A DNA stretch of 64,000 nt, from the NCBI RefSeq assembly GCF_026151205.1, contig NC_087078.1, positions 12,631,118 to 12,695,117 of the forward strand, read 5' to 3'. Made by a program: the position numbers and the translations under genes. Below, in pieces: positions 1 to 10,740 of the stretch. Source of the DNA: Bolinopsis microptera (taxonomy: Eukaryota > Ctenophora > Tentaculata > Lobata > Bolinopsidae). Under the pieces are notes generated by a model. The model was not told the DNA's origin, made no database searches, and saw only the letters and a list, made by a program, of their open reading frames with translations. How positions within the stretch are numbered: position 1 is the stretch's first letter; every line of letters starts with the position of its first letter.

Positions 1-120
1 CGACTTTATAAACAGGTGAGCTTTAAGTTTTCCCTTAAAGTCCTTGATGTTTACACATTTCGTGATTTCTTGAGGAAGATTGTTCCATAATCTTGGAGCA
101 GATGAAGAGAAGGCTCTGGG
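1..120 (-). pseudogene. C-terminal fragment of a LINE reverse-transcriptase protein
   Basis: Read on the minus strand the first 120 bases are open and encode a stretch beginning PRAFSSSAPRLWNNLP and continuing with DFKGKLKAHLF. The pattern R-A-F-S-x-x-A-P-R-L-W-N-x-L-P followed by F-K-x-x-L-K-x-x-L-F is the usual C-terminal tail of many CR1/L2-like LINE ORF2 proteins. The fragment runs off the left edge of the window. It is antisense to the LINE that starts a few hundred bases to the right and belongs to another copy. Confidence 0.7.
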
Positions 121-372
121 TGGACTGTTTATGGGGCAATGAGATTTAAACTAATTACAACCCCTACAAATCTATTACATTTATTGAGGTATGTCCAATG
201 AACTCATGTCACCTAATATGTCACCTAATTCGGCTTTCTAATTCCTAATATGTCTTCCTCAATTCCTAATGACTAGAAACCATTCACATCTTCTTCAAGG
301 TACGGACTTCGACATCACATCAGACCAGAAAAACCCTTATCAATTAAAACTCAAGTCAGATCAGAAAATCCT
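121..372. other. Non-coding; tandem repeat leading into LINE ORF1
   Basis: No gene is seen from 121 to about 300. From about 325 to 425 an approximately 50-bp unit is repeated about two to three times with small differences (core AAAACCCTT followed by TCAATTAAA). The repeat leads straight into the ORF1 remnant, so it probably belongs to the 5' part of the LINE. Confidence 0.5.
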
Positions 373-853
373 TTGTCAATTAAACGTCAAGTCAGATTAG
401 AAAAACCCTTGTCAAATAAATCTCAATCCCAAGTAGTAGACTCAGTAAAAGTAGTAGAAACATATCATTCTGTTGAAGTAGGAACTTCTAACAATCATAG
501 CCCAGTTGAGGCTCCAATCAGAAATGGAAGCAACCCTGATGCCCCTTCTGTTGTGTATCCATGTGGTAAATGCTCTCATGATGTCACCGGCTTCGAATGC
601 GTTAAGTGTGATGGTCCCTGTGAAAAATGATATCATACTAAGCTAAGTGTTGTATGCACAAAAAACTTTTGAAAAACTTGGGCAACACTCAGAAGTAATG
701 TGGGTATGTAAGAATTGTAAGGCCCTAGAGAAGAAACCGGCTAAGCTAGTTAAAGTAGTTAAATGGGGTAATTATGCTTCTCTAAGTGAGATATCCAATG
801 CTGGAGTAAGACAAAGGAAGGCCACCCGACCAGTGGGAGTTTATCCCACTTAG
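373..853 (+). pseudogene. LINE ORF1 remnant with broken PHD-like finger
   Basis: Two overlapping frames (373-630 and 647-853) together give an ORF1-type protein ending in a PHD-like zinc finger: CGKCSHDVTG, then CVKCDG, then in the second frame WVCKNCKAL. The break falls inside the finger: a TGA codon at 628-630 sits where such fingers usually have a tryptophan (W-Y-H), followed by a frameshift. The N-terminal part is low-complexity and repeats a QVR-x-E-x-PLS motif encoded by the local tandem repeat. The product probably binds chromatin or RNA in the family (inference). This copy cannot make a full protein. Confidence 0.6.
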
Positions 854-859
854 TTTATC

Positions 860-2587
860 ATGATTATGAAACTTATTAAAGATGTGTGCGACCCCTGTAG
901 TAAATACATTAATATTGGCCAGCCACTCTTAGAATGTGAAAATTGCAGCAAAGTTGTTCATACTAAGTGCTTCAGATCCGCGAAATTTACAAGCAAAAAC
1001 GGTCTATGGATGTGCAGTGATTGCTGTAGTACAATAGAAGATAGGTATTGCCCATTTCCAAGCAGCCAAAGATATGATGATTCAGATAAATTCTATGATA
1101 CAAACAACCAGGAAGATGTCACCATAGCTAAATTCTCTTCAATACTTGAAGACTGTAAGCGTTACACAAAACAAGAACTAGCAAACTCAATCAGCAAACT
1201 TTTTCCTGAGAAAAATAAAAATTCTGCTTATCTGCCCGCTCTGTTTTGCAATATAGATGGGTTTGCTAGTAATTTTGACAGCTTTTTAATAGAACATAAG
1301 ACCCTCCCGTGTAATTTTGATGTCATTGGATTGGCTGAGACCAACATCGATCCAAGCCAACAAGGCTTATACCAAATCCCCTCCTATACAACATTTTGTC
1401 AAGTACCATTCCCTGATAAGAAAAAAGGAACAGGAGTATCCTTATATGTCTCTGATCGCCTGAATGCTGTAGTAATCGAAAATCTATCTCACTGTACAAA
1501 AGATATTGAGTGCTTATTTGTTGAAATTACTCTTAGCTCGGGTGATAAACTGACATATGGGGTTGCTTATCGTCCTCCAAATGGCTGTAGTGAGACCTTT
1601 TGTCAAACTCTTGAGGATATATCTAAGCAGTTGGCTGGTAAAAAGTTCCATATTCTTGGCGATTTTAACTCTAACCTCCTCAATGTACAAACCTCCAGCC
1701 AGCTATTTGAGGACACGTTACTTCGTAACAATATGTATCCTACTATATCACTTGCTACCCACTTCCGTCCTAACTGTAAAAACTCATGTATTGACAATAT
1801 CCTCACATCAGAGATAGATCATGTACTTCTCTCCGGTGTATTGAATGATAGGATTGGTGACCATGCCTTTATATTCACCTTCACGTCAATTCCTACCGAA
1901 AACAGTAATGAAAAACTTAAACATGTTCGCTACTATGATTATTCAAGTTCCAAACTCACTAATTTTGTTAATGAACTCGAGGTGAAGGTGAATGACTTGA
2001 CTCCCTCGGTAAACTTCAATGAGTTCTTGGACTGCTTCAATGAAACACTTGATAAACACTGTAAGCTTGATGTACCAAATGTTACCAAAAGGACTCCCAA
2101 ACTCAACCCGTGGATTACCGATGGAGTCATTGTCTCAGTTGAAAGAAAACATGAACTCTGTAGAGACTGGTCAAGCACTGTAACAAATAGAAACCCTGAG
2201 GGTAATGTACTGCTCTATAAAGTCTTCAGTGACTACCGAAGAATGCTTAAAAGTATTATCAAGGTCGCCAAACGATCGTACTACTGCAATGAAATCCATA
2301 AAAATATAGAAAACAGCAAAAAAACGTGGCAGATAATCAATGAGCTCAGGGGCAAGAAAAAGAAGCAAACTAAGCCTCCCTTTATCATAAACAACGAACG
2401 AATCATGAATCGTAGAGTCATAGCCAATGGATTCAACTCTTACTTTGTTTCTATTGCCCCTAAGCTCAATGAAACACTTAGTAGCAGTGAGGCCTCTGGT
2501 TTACCAATTCTCCCTATAAAAACATTCTATGATTTCCTTGGAAAGACTAATGAAAAATCGATTATGTTAGAAGACTGTACACCTTAT
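860..2587 (+). CDS. LINE ORF2, N-terminal half: PHD finger and AP-like endonuclease
   Basis: This block encodes about 576 residues. A PHD finger lies at about residues 9-57 (CDPC, CENC, H-T-K-C, CSDC). An exonuclease-endonuclease-phosphatase domain follows at about 118-330, with an NIDG start, the LAETN glutamate, the YRPPN loop, the GDFN catalytic motif, SCIDNI and the terminal GDHA. This nuclease nicks the target DNA to prime reverse transcription in the family. A linker follows, then the frame runs into the inserted Penelope-like element and stops at 2588. No internal stop or frameshift is seen, so the copy was intact until the insertion. The Met at 866 is an alternative start to that at 860. 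Confidence 0.85.
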
Positions 2588-5500
2588 TAGTGCTTTTCAT
2601 TCAAAGAAGTAAAACCGAATCTTTTATGTCATGTTTCCAGGGTTTGGACTGGAATTGCCAGCTTAAAGAACTTCCATCGCATTACATTACATAATTTTCT
2701 GAAACATATGCTACATTTACAATAAATTATGCAATATCACAACATTACAATCAACAAAATAAATTTAATCACAGAATCTCAAACACAAATAATCGTAAAT
2801 TAAACACAAAAAACAAATTAAACAAGCAATAAATGAATATACAAATGCGCATCTTTTGACAACTTACTCCTTCATAAAATAAATTTTTGACAAAAATTTT
2901 TTTAGACTTCATAAAATAAATTTTCGACAAAAATTTTTTTAGACGGTAATATAATTGTTACTAATTTATAAGTCACAAATAATAAATCAATACAAATTAA
3001 TCACAAATACTAGAATAATTAATAGATATTAGGTAACTTACATAACTGAAAAACGATATATGTCGATACAAATTACAAAATAATATTAGGTGATTGAAAC
3101 ATTTCAATAAATTCATCATAAATATCACTACCATATTTACCCCAAATATTTAATCTTGATTTATAAAACTTGACAAACTTGTTGCGCAATGCAGCTAACT
3201 TAAATCCTTGTGCAACCAATTTACCTAAAAGTTCGGTAACACAATTTTTAAAACCCTTAAGTGTCGAATTAATTCTGGCTAATCGTACTAATTGAGAAAT
3301 AAATATTCCATAAGACAAATTATTTGGAACGTTTCCATCCAAAAACGGATAAGATATAACTTTAAAATTATAATCTTTTCTTTTATCATATAATGTCACT
3401 CTAAACTTCCCTTGATAAATACTAATGTTTAAGTCTAGATAGCAACATTTACGAGCCGAAATATTAGTATTATTTACTATCATTTCCTTAGGATAAATAT
3501 CTTCTAATACATTCTGTAATAAATTGAAATCATTAAAAACTATCAAATCATCTTGATAACGAAATGTGTCTTTTAATCTTTTTAAATTTTCTGTATCCCC
3601 TTTTTCTATCAAAAGTTTAATATATTTATATTCGTAAACATGTAAATAAACATTAGCTATTTGTGGTGCTGCATTGGTACCCATTGGTATTCCAATAACT
3701 TGTCTATAAATTTGACCCTGATAAGTAACATAAGAATTATCAATCAAATAATTAAGACATTCCAAAAGTGTATCTTTAGAAAACTGAACTTTATTTTTAC
3801 TAACATTGTCAGAGAAATAGGCCTTCTTAGTATAAAGATTAGGAATAATATAAGACTTATCTTTAAAATCAAATACTCTTTCTACAAACATACGAAGATT
3901 ATCCTTCAATTGAATATGAGGAATAGATGTATATAAAGTTGAAAAATCATATGTACTGACAGACTTTAAACCCTTCTGGGTATTATCATTACTAAGAAAA
4001 TCTAAGATAGGTTCATTATTATCAATAACAAAATAATCATTTCTAACGTGAAATTTATTATCATATATAGATTTATTTTTAGCTGAGTGAAGCATAGATT
4101 TAATACAAATGCTAAGATAGACTGATAATTGTTGTAAACTACTTCCACTACCAGACGTTATATATCTAACTCCGACTGGCTTTTTATGCTGTTTTGGTGT
4201 AATATATAAATAAGGTAATTTACTATTATCTTCATCAAATTTAATACGATGTTTAAGTAAGAATGCTTTATGCTCATTAATTATATCATCTTCTGAACGA
4301 TTAACTTTAGTAAATGTATTCGATGATAATTCCTTTTCAATCATACTAATATAGAACTTTTTACAAACAATAGTAATATTATTTTTGGCTTTGTCGGTAG
4401 GAACCAATACAAAATCTTTATGAAGCTCATCTAAATCTGCTAAGACACCAACATCTGACAATACTGAATAATAGGGATATGGTTTAGCTCCTTGCAGTTG
4501 AATTTTCACTTGCTCTATGATTAGTGTTTTCCACTCTTGAAACTCTTCTATAGGTTTATGCCATAAATTAGACAATTTATCGCAATAGCTTTTGAGTGCC
4601 GTCTTTACTGATTTTAAAGCTTTTTCAGTACATGGTTTAGCTTGGTCTCTATAATTTAATCCTTTCATTAGGAGATTACGAAGTTTATCATTACTGATCA
4701 TTGATAGCTCTCCTGTAATGACATGTTTATGAGTAGGGTCTGTATAACGACTTGATACACAATTACATTTCAATGTTTCTGAGTCAATGTTAGCTTCATT
4801 ATATACTTTTTTGTAGTTAAGTACTTTAGATCTGATTGTTGGAGGGTATTTGTAGGACAATGTAGGTTGCTGATGATACTTTGACTTGAATGGTGCAGCT
4901 TTGGTAACTTGTTCCATTTTAAATATCTTTCGAAAATCAATATACTCGACAAATTTATTAACATAATTAACTACAATAAAAGAATTTGATTTACTATTAT
5001 TCTTACACGCTAAACCCATTCTTGTAAGGTAAAACCATGATAAATCTTTAACTAAAAGAATTTTATGAAATCTACATGTCGTTATACTACTATTAAAATT
5101 ATTAATATAAGATATAGCTTTAATATATACTAACTTAAGTTGTTTCTTTTTAAGATTACATAGATTAGTACGAATATCATGCATATCAATCTTTTTATCA
5201 TCATCCAGCAAATCTTCATAAAATACATCGATATCAAATTCTTGTCTTTCACTTACTATATTACTAATGAATCTACCTCCACGTGAATGTCTATTTATTT
5301 TAACTATATCGAACTGACTATAAATCGTTGTTTTGGAGTTCATCACAATATTGCAGGCATCTAGTATGTTCTTCTTTTTAACACGAACGTTGAGACCATA
5401 TGGGAAAACTGTATTTAACTGCAACATACAAGCTTCTTCAATATCTTCTCTTTCTTTCAATGTAGTATTATTAGGTAAGAGTTTAATCGGCATGATAGCC

Positions 5501-5831
5501 ATGTTTTCAGTGCTATGAATTTTAGTGAAGTGATCACGAAGTATTTTGCAGCCTCCGCCAAGTTTTATAGTAGATTTATGTTGGCTTATTCTAGAAGCAA
5601 TTGAATTGATCGTGTGCCCAATGTATTGATATTTACAATCTTTATGCAAGCATTTTATCAAGTAGATGCAATTCTTCGTTTGACATGATCCGTTAAAGTC
5701 AATGAGGAAAGTAGAGTTTGTAGTGCAATTAGTGTAGAAGTTGTCGAAGGAAAGGCGGTTTAAGCATGTAACGCATGATTTTCTATCACATGGTACTATT
5801 TTAAAAGTTTCAAGAGATTCTGGATCATTAC
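2588..5831 (-). mobile_element. Penelope-like element with N-terminal GIY-YIG (Naiad type)
   Basis: A 3.2-kb insertion on the minus strand inside LINE ORF2. It contains one long ORF with a GIY-YIG nuclease before the reverse transcriptase, a CxC motif between them, and an AT-rich 3' region (2588-3072) that holds a roughly 39-bp sequence twice in tandem (about 2862-2942). The 5' end looks truncated: the open frame runs across the boundary into antisense LINE sequence with no Met between the boundary and the nuclease. The flanks share only TAT. No pseudo-LTR was noticed. Naiad elements are described from many invertebrate phyla (established knowledge). Confidence 0.85.
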
Positions 5832-5877
5832 TATGAGATAACGGAAATAATAAAAGGATTTGAAAATGGAAAAGCAA
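3073..5877 (-). CDS. Penelope-like GIY-YIG endonuclease / reverse transcriptase
   Basis: The frame is 934 residues; the first 15 or so come from antisense LINE sequence, so the native start is missing. The nuclease lies at about residues 30-165: cysteine pairs around C30, C35 and C38, the GIY-like segment CIYLIKC (70-76), YIG (85-87), R96, H100, H116/H121 and an acidic EREDIEEA helix (142-149). A short linker carries CNC at 371-373, the CxC motif of this clade. The reverse transcriptase follows: LPYLYITPKQHKK (554-566), motif A YDFSTLYTSIP (643-653), motif B GIPMGTNAAP (729-738) and catalytic YQDD (774-777). Canonical Penelope proteins have the nuclease at the C-terminus; here the order is permuted. 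No stop interrupts the frame, which suggests a young insertion. Confidence 0.85.
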   Translation of the reverse strand: MLFHFQILLLFPLSHSNDPESLETFKIVPCDRKSCVTCLNRLSFDNFYTNCTTNSTFLIDFNGSCQTKNCIYLIKCLHKDCKYQYIGHTINSIASRISQHKSTIKLGGGCKILRDHFTKIHSTENMAIMPIKLLPNNTTLKEREDIEEACMLQLNTVFPYGLNVRVKKKNILDACNIVMNSKTTIYSQFDIVKINRHSRGGRFISNIVSERQEFDIDVFYEDLLDDDKKIDMHDIRTNLCNLKKKQLKLVYIKAISYINNFNSSITTCRFHKILLVKDLSWFYLTRMGLACKNNSKSNSFIVVNYVNKFVEYIDFRKIFKMEQVTKAAPFKSKYHQQPTLSYKYPPTIRSKVLNYKKVYNEANIDSETLKCNCVSSRYTDPTHKHVITGELSMISNDKLRNLLMKGLNYRDQAKPCTEKALKSVKTALKSYCDKLSNLWHKPIEEFQEWKTLIIEQVKIQLQGAKPYPYYSVLSDVGVLADLDELHKDFVLVPTDKAKNNITIVCKKFYISMIEKELSSNTFTKVNRSEDDIINEHKAFLLKHRIKFDEDNSKLPYLYITPKQHKKPVGVRYITSGSGSSLQQLSVYLSICIKSMLHSAKNKSIYDNKFHVRNDYFVIDNNEPILDFLSNDNTQKGLKSVSTYDFSTLYTSIPHIQLKDNLRMFVERVFDFKDKSYIIPNLYTKKAYFSDNVSKNKVQFSKDTLLECLNYLIDNSYVTYQGQIYRQVIGIPMGTNAAPQIANVYLHVYEYKYIKLLIEKGDTENLKRLKDTFRYQDDLIVFNDFNLLQNVLEDIYPKEMIVNNTNISARKCCYLDLNISIYQGKFRVTLYDKRKDYNFKVISYPFLDGNVPNNLSYGIFISQLVRLARINSTLKGFKNCVTELLGKLVAQGFKLAALRNKFVKFYKSRLNIWGKYGSDIYDEFIEMFQSPNIIL

Positions 5878-7502
5878 GTGATATTCCTGTTAGTGTAATC
5901 AAAAGATCATCTCACGTAATTACACCGATCCTTAGTCGATACATCAACATCTTAATGTCTAATGGCACGTTCCCCGACGTTCTAAAGACTGGTAGAATAA
6001 CTCCTGTATTTAAGAAGGGAAACCCTGAAGAGATAGAAAACTACCGCCCAATCTCTACTCTCTCTATATTTGGTAAAATCTTTGAAAAGATCATTTACTC
6101 AAGAATATATTCGTTTGCTAGCTCACAGGGTATAATATCTAAAACACAATTTGGCTTCAGGCAGTCACACTCTACTTCACATGCAGTTAATCACTCAGTA
6201 AACCTTATAACTGAATCTCTAAAACTTAAGCATCATGTCTTAGGCATATTCATAGACCTTAGCAAAGCTTTTGATACAATAGATCATGGTACATTACTTG
6301 TCAAATTACAGGGCTATGGGATACGTGGGGTGGCAAATGATCTTATAAAAAGTTACTTAACAAATAGATCACAATATACTGAAGTTGTTGGTGAGAAATC
6401 TGACGCCTTGAAAATACAGTTTGGAGTCCCTCAGGGTTCGATTCTTGGACCTCTCTTATTTCTCCTATATATTAATGATATCGCCAACAGCTCCAGTTTG
6501 GGATCATTTGTCACCTTCGCTGATGACACCAATATATTTGTGACTGGGAAATCTAAAAAGGAGGCATATATGCGTGGTAATTCTCTTTTAGCTAGTTTAT
6601 ATTCCTACATGCGAGCAAACAAACTCCATGTCAACTTGTCTAAATGCTGTTTCATTCACTTTAAACCAGCATCGTCCTCCCAGACTGACAATAATTCTGA
6701 ATATACTCTAACCATTGATAACTTTCCAATAAAACAAGTTGCATCTGCTAAGTTTCTGGGAGTCGTCATCGATGAAAAGCTAACCTGGGAAGAACATATA
6801 AAATCACTTAGGCGCTCTCTCAGCCATGCAACATCAACTCTCTGCCGCCTACGCTGCTCCCTCCCAGATTTCTTACACCGCCAGTTGTATTACACTCTAT
6901 TTGAATCACACCTCTCCTATTGTATCACGGTTTGGGGTGGGGCAGCCAAAACTCGTATAAGTTCTGTATTCAAAGCACAAAAATATTGTCTCAGGGTACT
7001 GTTTGGCGACAGGGAGGCATACCTAGATAAATTTAAGACCTGTGCTCGTGCTCGACCGTTTGGCAACCAAAATCTGAACAAAAAATTTTTCTTGAAAGAG
7101 CACACGAAACCTTTGTTCAAGGAACACGGAATACTTGCCGTCCAAAACCTGTACACTTACCATTGTTTCCTTGAGCTCTATAAAATCATGAAATTCCGTG
7201 CTCCGATTTCCCTCCATGAAAATTTCACCTGCTCAAGTAGGAAACCCACCCTTATACTAAGCCAAGCAGACCCCCCTGACAACTTCAATAGCAGAACGAC
7301 TCGTATTTGGAACGTAATTGTGCCTAAGCTTGGTATACGTGACTACTGTCTAAGTGTGGCCTGCCTGAAGTCTAGGATGAAGCAATCACTGCTCGTCAAC
7401 CAGCATAACCATGCTGATCTTGATTGGACAAACAAAGATTTCGAATGCTCTAATCTAAATTTTGACATTAAGTCTACCCTAGGGTCCACACATCCAAAAT
7501 GA
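5832..7502 (+). CDS. LINE ORF2, C-terminal half: reverse transcriptase
   Basis: The frame is open from the right edge of the Penelope insertion; the first Met inside it is at 5955, but the true protein continues from the 860-2587 block. Motifs from that Met: TGRITPVFKKG (12-22), ENYRPIS (28-34), FIDLSKAFDTIDH (99-111, motif A), GVPQGSILGPLLF (157-169, motif B) and FADDTNIF (188-195, catalytic). The C-terminal region has an H-L-S-Y-C-I-T-V-W-G motif and the family pattern C-A-R-A-R-P and E-H-T-K-P. It ends at TGA after HPK. No internal stop is present. Confidence 0.85.
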   Translation, partial: YEITEIIKGFENGKASDIPVSVIKRSSHVITPILSRYINILMSNGTFPDVLKTGRITPVFKKGNPEEIENYRPISTLSIFGKIFEKIIYSRIYSFASSQGIISKTQFGFRQSHSTSHAVNHSVNLITESLKLKHHVLGIFIDLSKAFDTIDHGTLLVKLQGYGIRGVANDLIKSYLTNRSQYTEVVGEKSDALKIQFGVPQGSILGPLLFLLYINDIANSSSLGSFVTFADDTNIFVTGKSKKEAYMRGNSLLASLYSYMRANKLHVNLSKCCFIHFKPASSSQTDNNSEYTLTIDNFPIKQVASAKFLGVVIDEKLTWEEHIKSLRRSLSHATSTLCRLRCSLPDFLHRQLYYTLFESHLSYCITVWGGAAKTRISSVFKAQKYCLRVLFGDREAYLDKFKTCARARPFGNQNLNKKFFLKEHTKPLFKEHGILAVQNLYTYHCFLELYKIMKFRAPISLHENFTCSSRKPTLILSQADPPDNFNSRTTRIWNVIVPKLGIRDYCLSVACLKSRMKQSLLVNQHNHADLDWTNKDFECSNLNFDIKSTLGSTHPK

Positions 7503-8195
7503 TTATCTTGAAATTGAAAATTAGCTGGGTGTGCATTTTCCTTTGTCTTACTAACGTGTGTGAGCGCAGTGTAGTGAGAAAGTGTTTTTAACAGATTTAT
7601 TATTAGACTTAGGATTATGATTTTTAATATATTACATTGATATAAGATTTATTTTTGATAGGTACTTAATAAAGTTGATGAATTTCCCTCCCTATTAAAA
7701 TTTTAAACCCATTTAGTGAAAATTGATAAACGAAGATCTAGATATTGATACATATTATAACCAACATTGCTTATATTCTGCCTTGTAAACAAAGAGCAAA
7801 TCTTCTTAATGCCTTCTTCCTGTCCTAAAACTAAAACTTCATCCTATTAAAGTAAAGGCCAGTTGTTACCACAAGCTATTATACCGTCCCTCTCAAAAAC
7901 ATGCCTCAGCCTCCATCAAAAACAATTTTAGTTTTCAGTCCTTCTAGTTTCCAAAAATCTACCGAGCTAGTGTTCTGGTGTGCACAAAAGCCCCTAAGCC
8001 CGTGCATTCCTTGCCCCGCTAGCTGCCAGTCCTTGACAAACTTCCAATAGCAAAGATCAACTAGTCATTTACAAATTGAGCACTATACAATTTTAATTGT
8101 TTTAAATATTTGACTTTGTAAAATGAGCTAAAACATTGATTTATTAGTTTCATTGATTTATTAGTTTCATTGCTGATTTAGCCTACAGTGAAATT
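7503..8195. other. Non-coding stretch, LINE tail and spacer
   Basis: AT-rich sequence without a convincing reading frame. The left part is probably the 3' untranslated region of the LINE. Just before 8196 a short segment (TTGATTTATTAGTTTCA) occurs twice in tandem at about 8137-8170. Confidence 0.4.
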
Positions 8196-8850
8196 ATGAA
8201 ATGGACCAAGAACATGTTCCTAGTGCCACGGGGCAAAGTGGGCAACGCCTTCATTTTTGAAGTAAGCAGATTACTCAACCTGTTTAATGACAAGACAGAA
8301 TGGGAGAGTATAGCGTTGAGATTACTATTTATCTTCATTCCTATGATGCTGCAAAAACCATCTAAAAACTCTCGTGCAAAGGATCACAACATCTATCTTG
8401 ATAAAAGGCTCAAGTTATGGAAAGTTGGGGACTTGAACGCTATAATCAGTGAAGGGTGTGAGATTCAGAAACGACTTGAAGAAACACGTAAAGCCCAGGA
8501 GAGATCCCTTGCTACCAAGTTTGCACAGCTCATGATCCATGGCAAAGTCTCAGCAGCAACCAGTCTCATAAATCGTCAAAGTGGTGGACTGTTGGATGTT
8601 GATGAAACGGTTATTGGACAGCTAAAGGAAAAGCATCCCTCTGCTATGAATGCAGCAGATGAAATTTTGATCACAGGTAACAAAGTGGCAGTCGAAGAAG
8701 TTATCTTTGAAGCCATCGATTCAATGTTAGTGAAAAAGGCTGCTAAGCTGACATCAGGATCAGGTGGACCAACACTAGTAGATTCAGAGTGCTGGCAGCA
8801 CATCCTGTGTTGTAGTGCATTTAATAAATCCCAAGAGCTTGCCCAGGTCA
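8196..8850 (+). pseudogene. RT retroelement block 1 (N-terminal region)
   Basis: The frame opens MKWTKNMFLVPRGKVG and continues with LLQKPS-type and LDKRLKLWKVGDL motifs, then LATKFAQLMIHGKVSAA and a GGPTLVDSECW motif. This is the conserved N-terminal region upstream of the reverse transcriptase in this family. The family match fades after about residue 218 (near 8850); the open frame continues to 9029 through unrelated insert DNA containing two CAGCCTTCGGCTG hairpins. The next block resumes at about 10513. Confidence 0.65.
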
Positions 8851-10512
8851 AGATTAGTTTGAAATGGTCGCCTATGGCGTTTTTGATGGTCGTTTTTACA
8901 CACTCGGCCTTGCCAGCCTTCGGCTGGCTCGGCCTCGTTAGAGTGAAGTCATTCTCAATCTCGGCCTTGCCAGCCTTCGGCTGGCTCAGCCTCGTGAGAG
9001 TGATATCAGTCTCGGTGTGTCTATCATAAACAATTAAACTTCAAGTTAATTGAGTAGTCGTGAAATGAGACGACATGTCTTCAGTTTCACGACTAATGGT
9101 ACATTATTACATTCAGAAACTTATTACTAGGCAGTGAGTGCGTTTGATAAACTGGCACAGTAAGTGATATATGTCATATGATACCGATGGTTAAGTGTCA
9201 GTATTATTAGTTTCTCCAGAGGGATCCGGGAGGGAGGTGAGTCTAGCCACGTGCAGGGGAGCAAGCTTCGTATCCTAGAATCATCTAGAGTATAACAGTG
9301 CTTAGTGTATCCATTGAAATAATTACCAGATGAGTATGAAATTGTAAATTTTGAAATTAGATAAAAAATTTCTGATAATTCTTTGATTTATTTGAAACGC
9401 AAGGATATATTTTTCAAGCAGTTTATATAGTCCACCACCGTGATTAAACATGTGCCCCTCAACTCGTTACATCGATTGAGGGCCACGTTTTGGTACATTA
9501 GTATACTGCTTGATACGTCACTCTAGAAGTGACTTCGGCATTATGCTGATATTTTGTGAGCGACTTGTGAATCTGAAGCTTGCTTTAGACACGTCGCTTG
9601 TAAGCAAACGATATTAATTGTTGATGCTACAACGTCCAGGCGAAATGTAACAACTGTGAAACCAAATGGTGAGTTGCAATACATTGCGGGAGCAAGCAAA
9701 TTGAAAATGCACTTATAAAGTACTGTTGGTGTTTACACTAGCACTGTGGTCTTAGATGATTCTAGGATGCAAAGCTTACTTCACCTAGAACATATGAGTT
9801 CCCTGTATGTGGCTGGACTCACCTCCCTCCCACTTGCACTGTTCAAGATGATTTCATGAGCACATCCTGGGAATTAAAAGGTAATTATGGTAAAGGATAA
9901 TGACAGCTGTAGCTACAATATTAAATTGATTTGTGAAAATCGGTCGATGTGAAGCTTCCTTAAGCCAAACCCTAATAATACTGTACCACTCGAACTTCGA
10001 GAATTTTCTAAATGAATCTAGACTAAAGGAACCAACTTGAATCCATACAATTTTGAATGCTAAAGTTTAAAATACCGCTTTATATTATCACCATTCACCA
10101 GACACTATAGCTGGAGAGGGATTGTTTGTCCCAGTTTTGGTCGTCACCATGACAACTGAACTTGTTTTTACAGAATTGCGGATTTATATAGTAAATTTGG
10201 TCAAATCGGGCGACCAATTTTAACTAGCTAGATTTGGCGCCAAATTTAAAATATGGTCGTTCAGTCGCCATACGACCAAAAAAAACTAGCGCGGCACTTG
10301 CTAGATAGTTAAAATATGGTCGTTCAGTCGCCATACGACCATAAAAAACTAGCGCGGCAGAAAAACTATTTATTTGCTAATTGGAAATTATGTGCGTGTG
10401 AACGACCAATTATTGGTCGTATGGAACTAATAAAAACAAAAGTTTGATACATCAAACTGGGCAATCTTGTGTGATTGGTCGGCTTGGAGATGGCTAGATA
10501 GTTAAGGATATT
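8851..10512. mobile_element. Unidentified insertion between RT blocks 1 and 2
   Basis: About 1.66 kb separates two parts of one protein, so it is inserted DNA. It has no recognisable protein. It contains two near-identical units with a GCCAGCCTTCGGCTGGC hairpin (about 8905-8990), an imperfect inverted repeat (about 9230-9290 against 9755-9850) and a roughly 46-bp direct repeat (about 10253-10296 and 10314-10359) that is itself partly palindromic around ATGGTCGT and ACGACCAT. Ends and target duplication were not resolved; it may be more than one element. Confidence 0.45.
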
Positions 10513-10740
10513 GACCTGGGAGAGCTTGTCGCTGAAGCAATTGCCAGATTAGCCAGGCGTGTATGTACTGAAGATGTAGATTTCAAATCAATAGCAGTGC
10601 TCACAGCTGGTAGGCTTGTCCCCTTAGATAAATGTCCAGGCCTAAGACCAATTGGTATTGGTGAGATCCTGAGACGGATTATTGGGAAGTGTGTGATGAT
10701 GGTATTAAAAAAAGATGTTCAGAAGAATGCTGGACCACTT
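10513..10740 (+). pseudogene. RT retroelement block 2 (start of RT domain)
   Basis: The frame encodes GELVAEAIARLARRVCTEDVD, then AGRLVPLDKCPGLRPIGIGE and ILRRIIGKCVMMVLKKD, ending at A-G-P-L-Q. The L-D-K-x-P-G-x-R-P-I-G-x-G-E segment is the hallmark of the family and lies at the front of the reverse transcriptase. After GPLQ the sequence turns into a short tandem repeat that is the 3' terminus of an antisense LINE. Confidence 0.75.

Larger units (their letters stand above)
325..7502 (+). mobile_element. CR1/L2-like LINE retrotransposon, interrupted by a Penelope-like element
   Basis: The element carries a decayed ORF1 with a PHD-like zinc finger, then an ORF2 with a second PHD finger, an apurinic-type endonuclease and a reverse transcriptase. 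ORF2 is one reading frame split at 2587/5832 by a Penelope-like element inserted in the opposite direction. A TAT codon (2585-2587 and 5832-5834) lies at both edges and looks like a 3-bp duplication of the target. Removing the insert restores frame across the junction. Exact ends are uncertain: no poly(A) tail is evident, as expected for this superfamily. The second LINE at 10.7-13.5 kb is a relative, sharing the C-terminal pattern C-A-R-x-R-P and E-H-T-K-P. Confidence 0.8.

Noticed and set aside
3073-5877. Telomerase reverse transcriptase
   Set aside because: The RT is related in a broad sense, but the GIY-YIG nuclease and CxC motif mark a Penelope-like element.
3073-5877. Selenoprotein version of a Naiad element
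   Set aside because: The frame is open without any in-frame TGA, so no selenocysteine is needed.
8850-9029. Extension of the RT element protein to its stop at 9029
   Set aside because: Similarity to the family fades near 8850; the rest encodes repeated hairpin DNA and the family continues at 10513.
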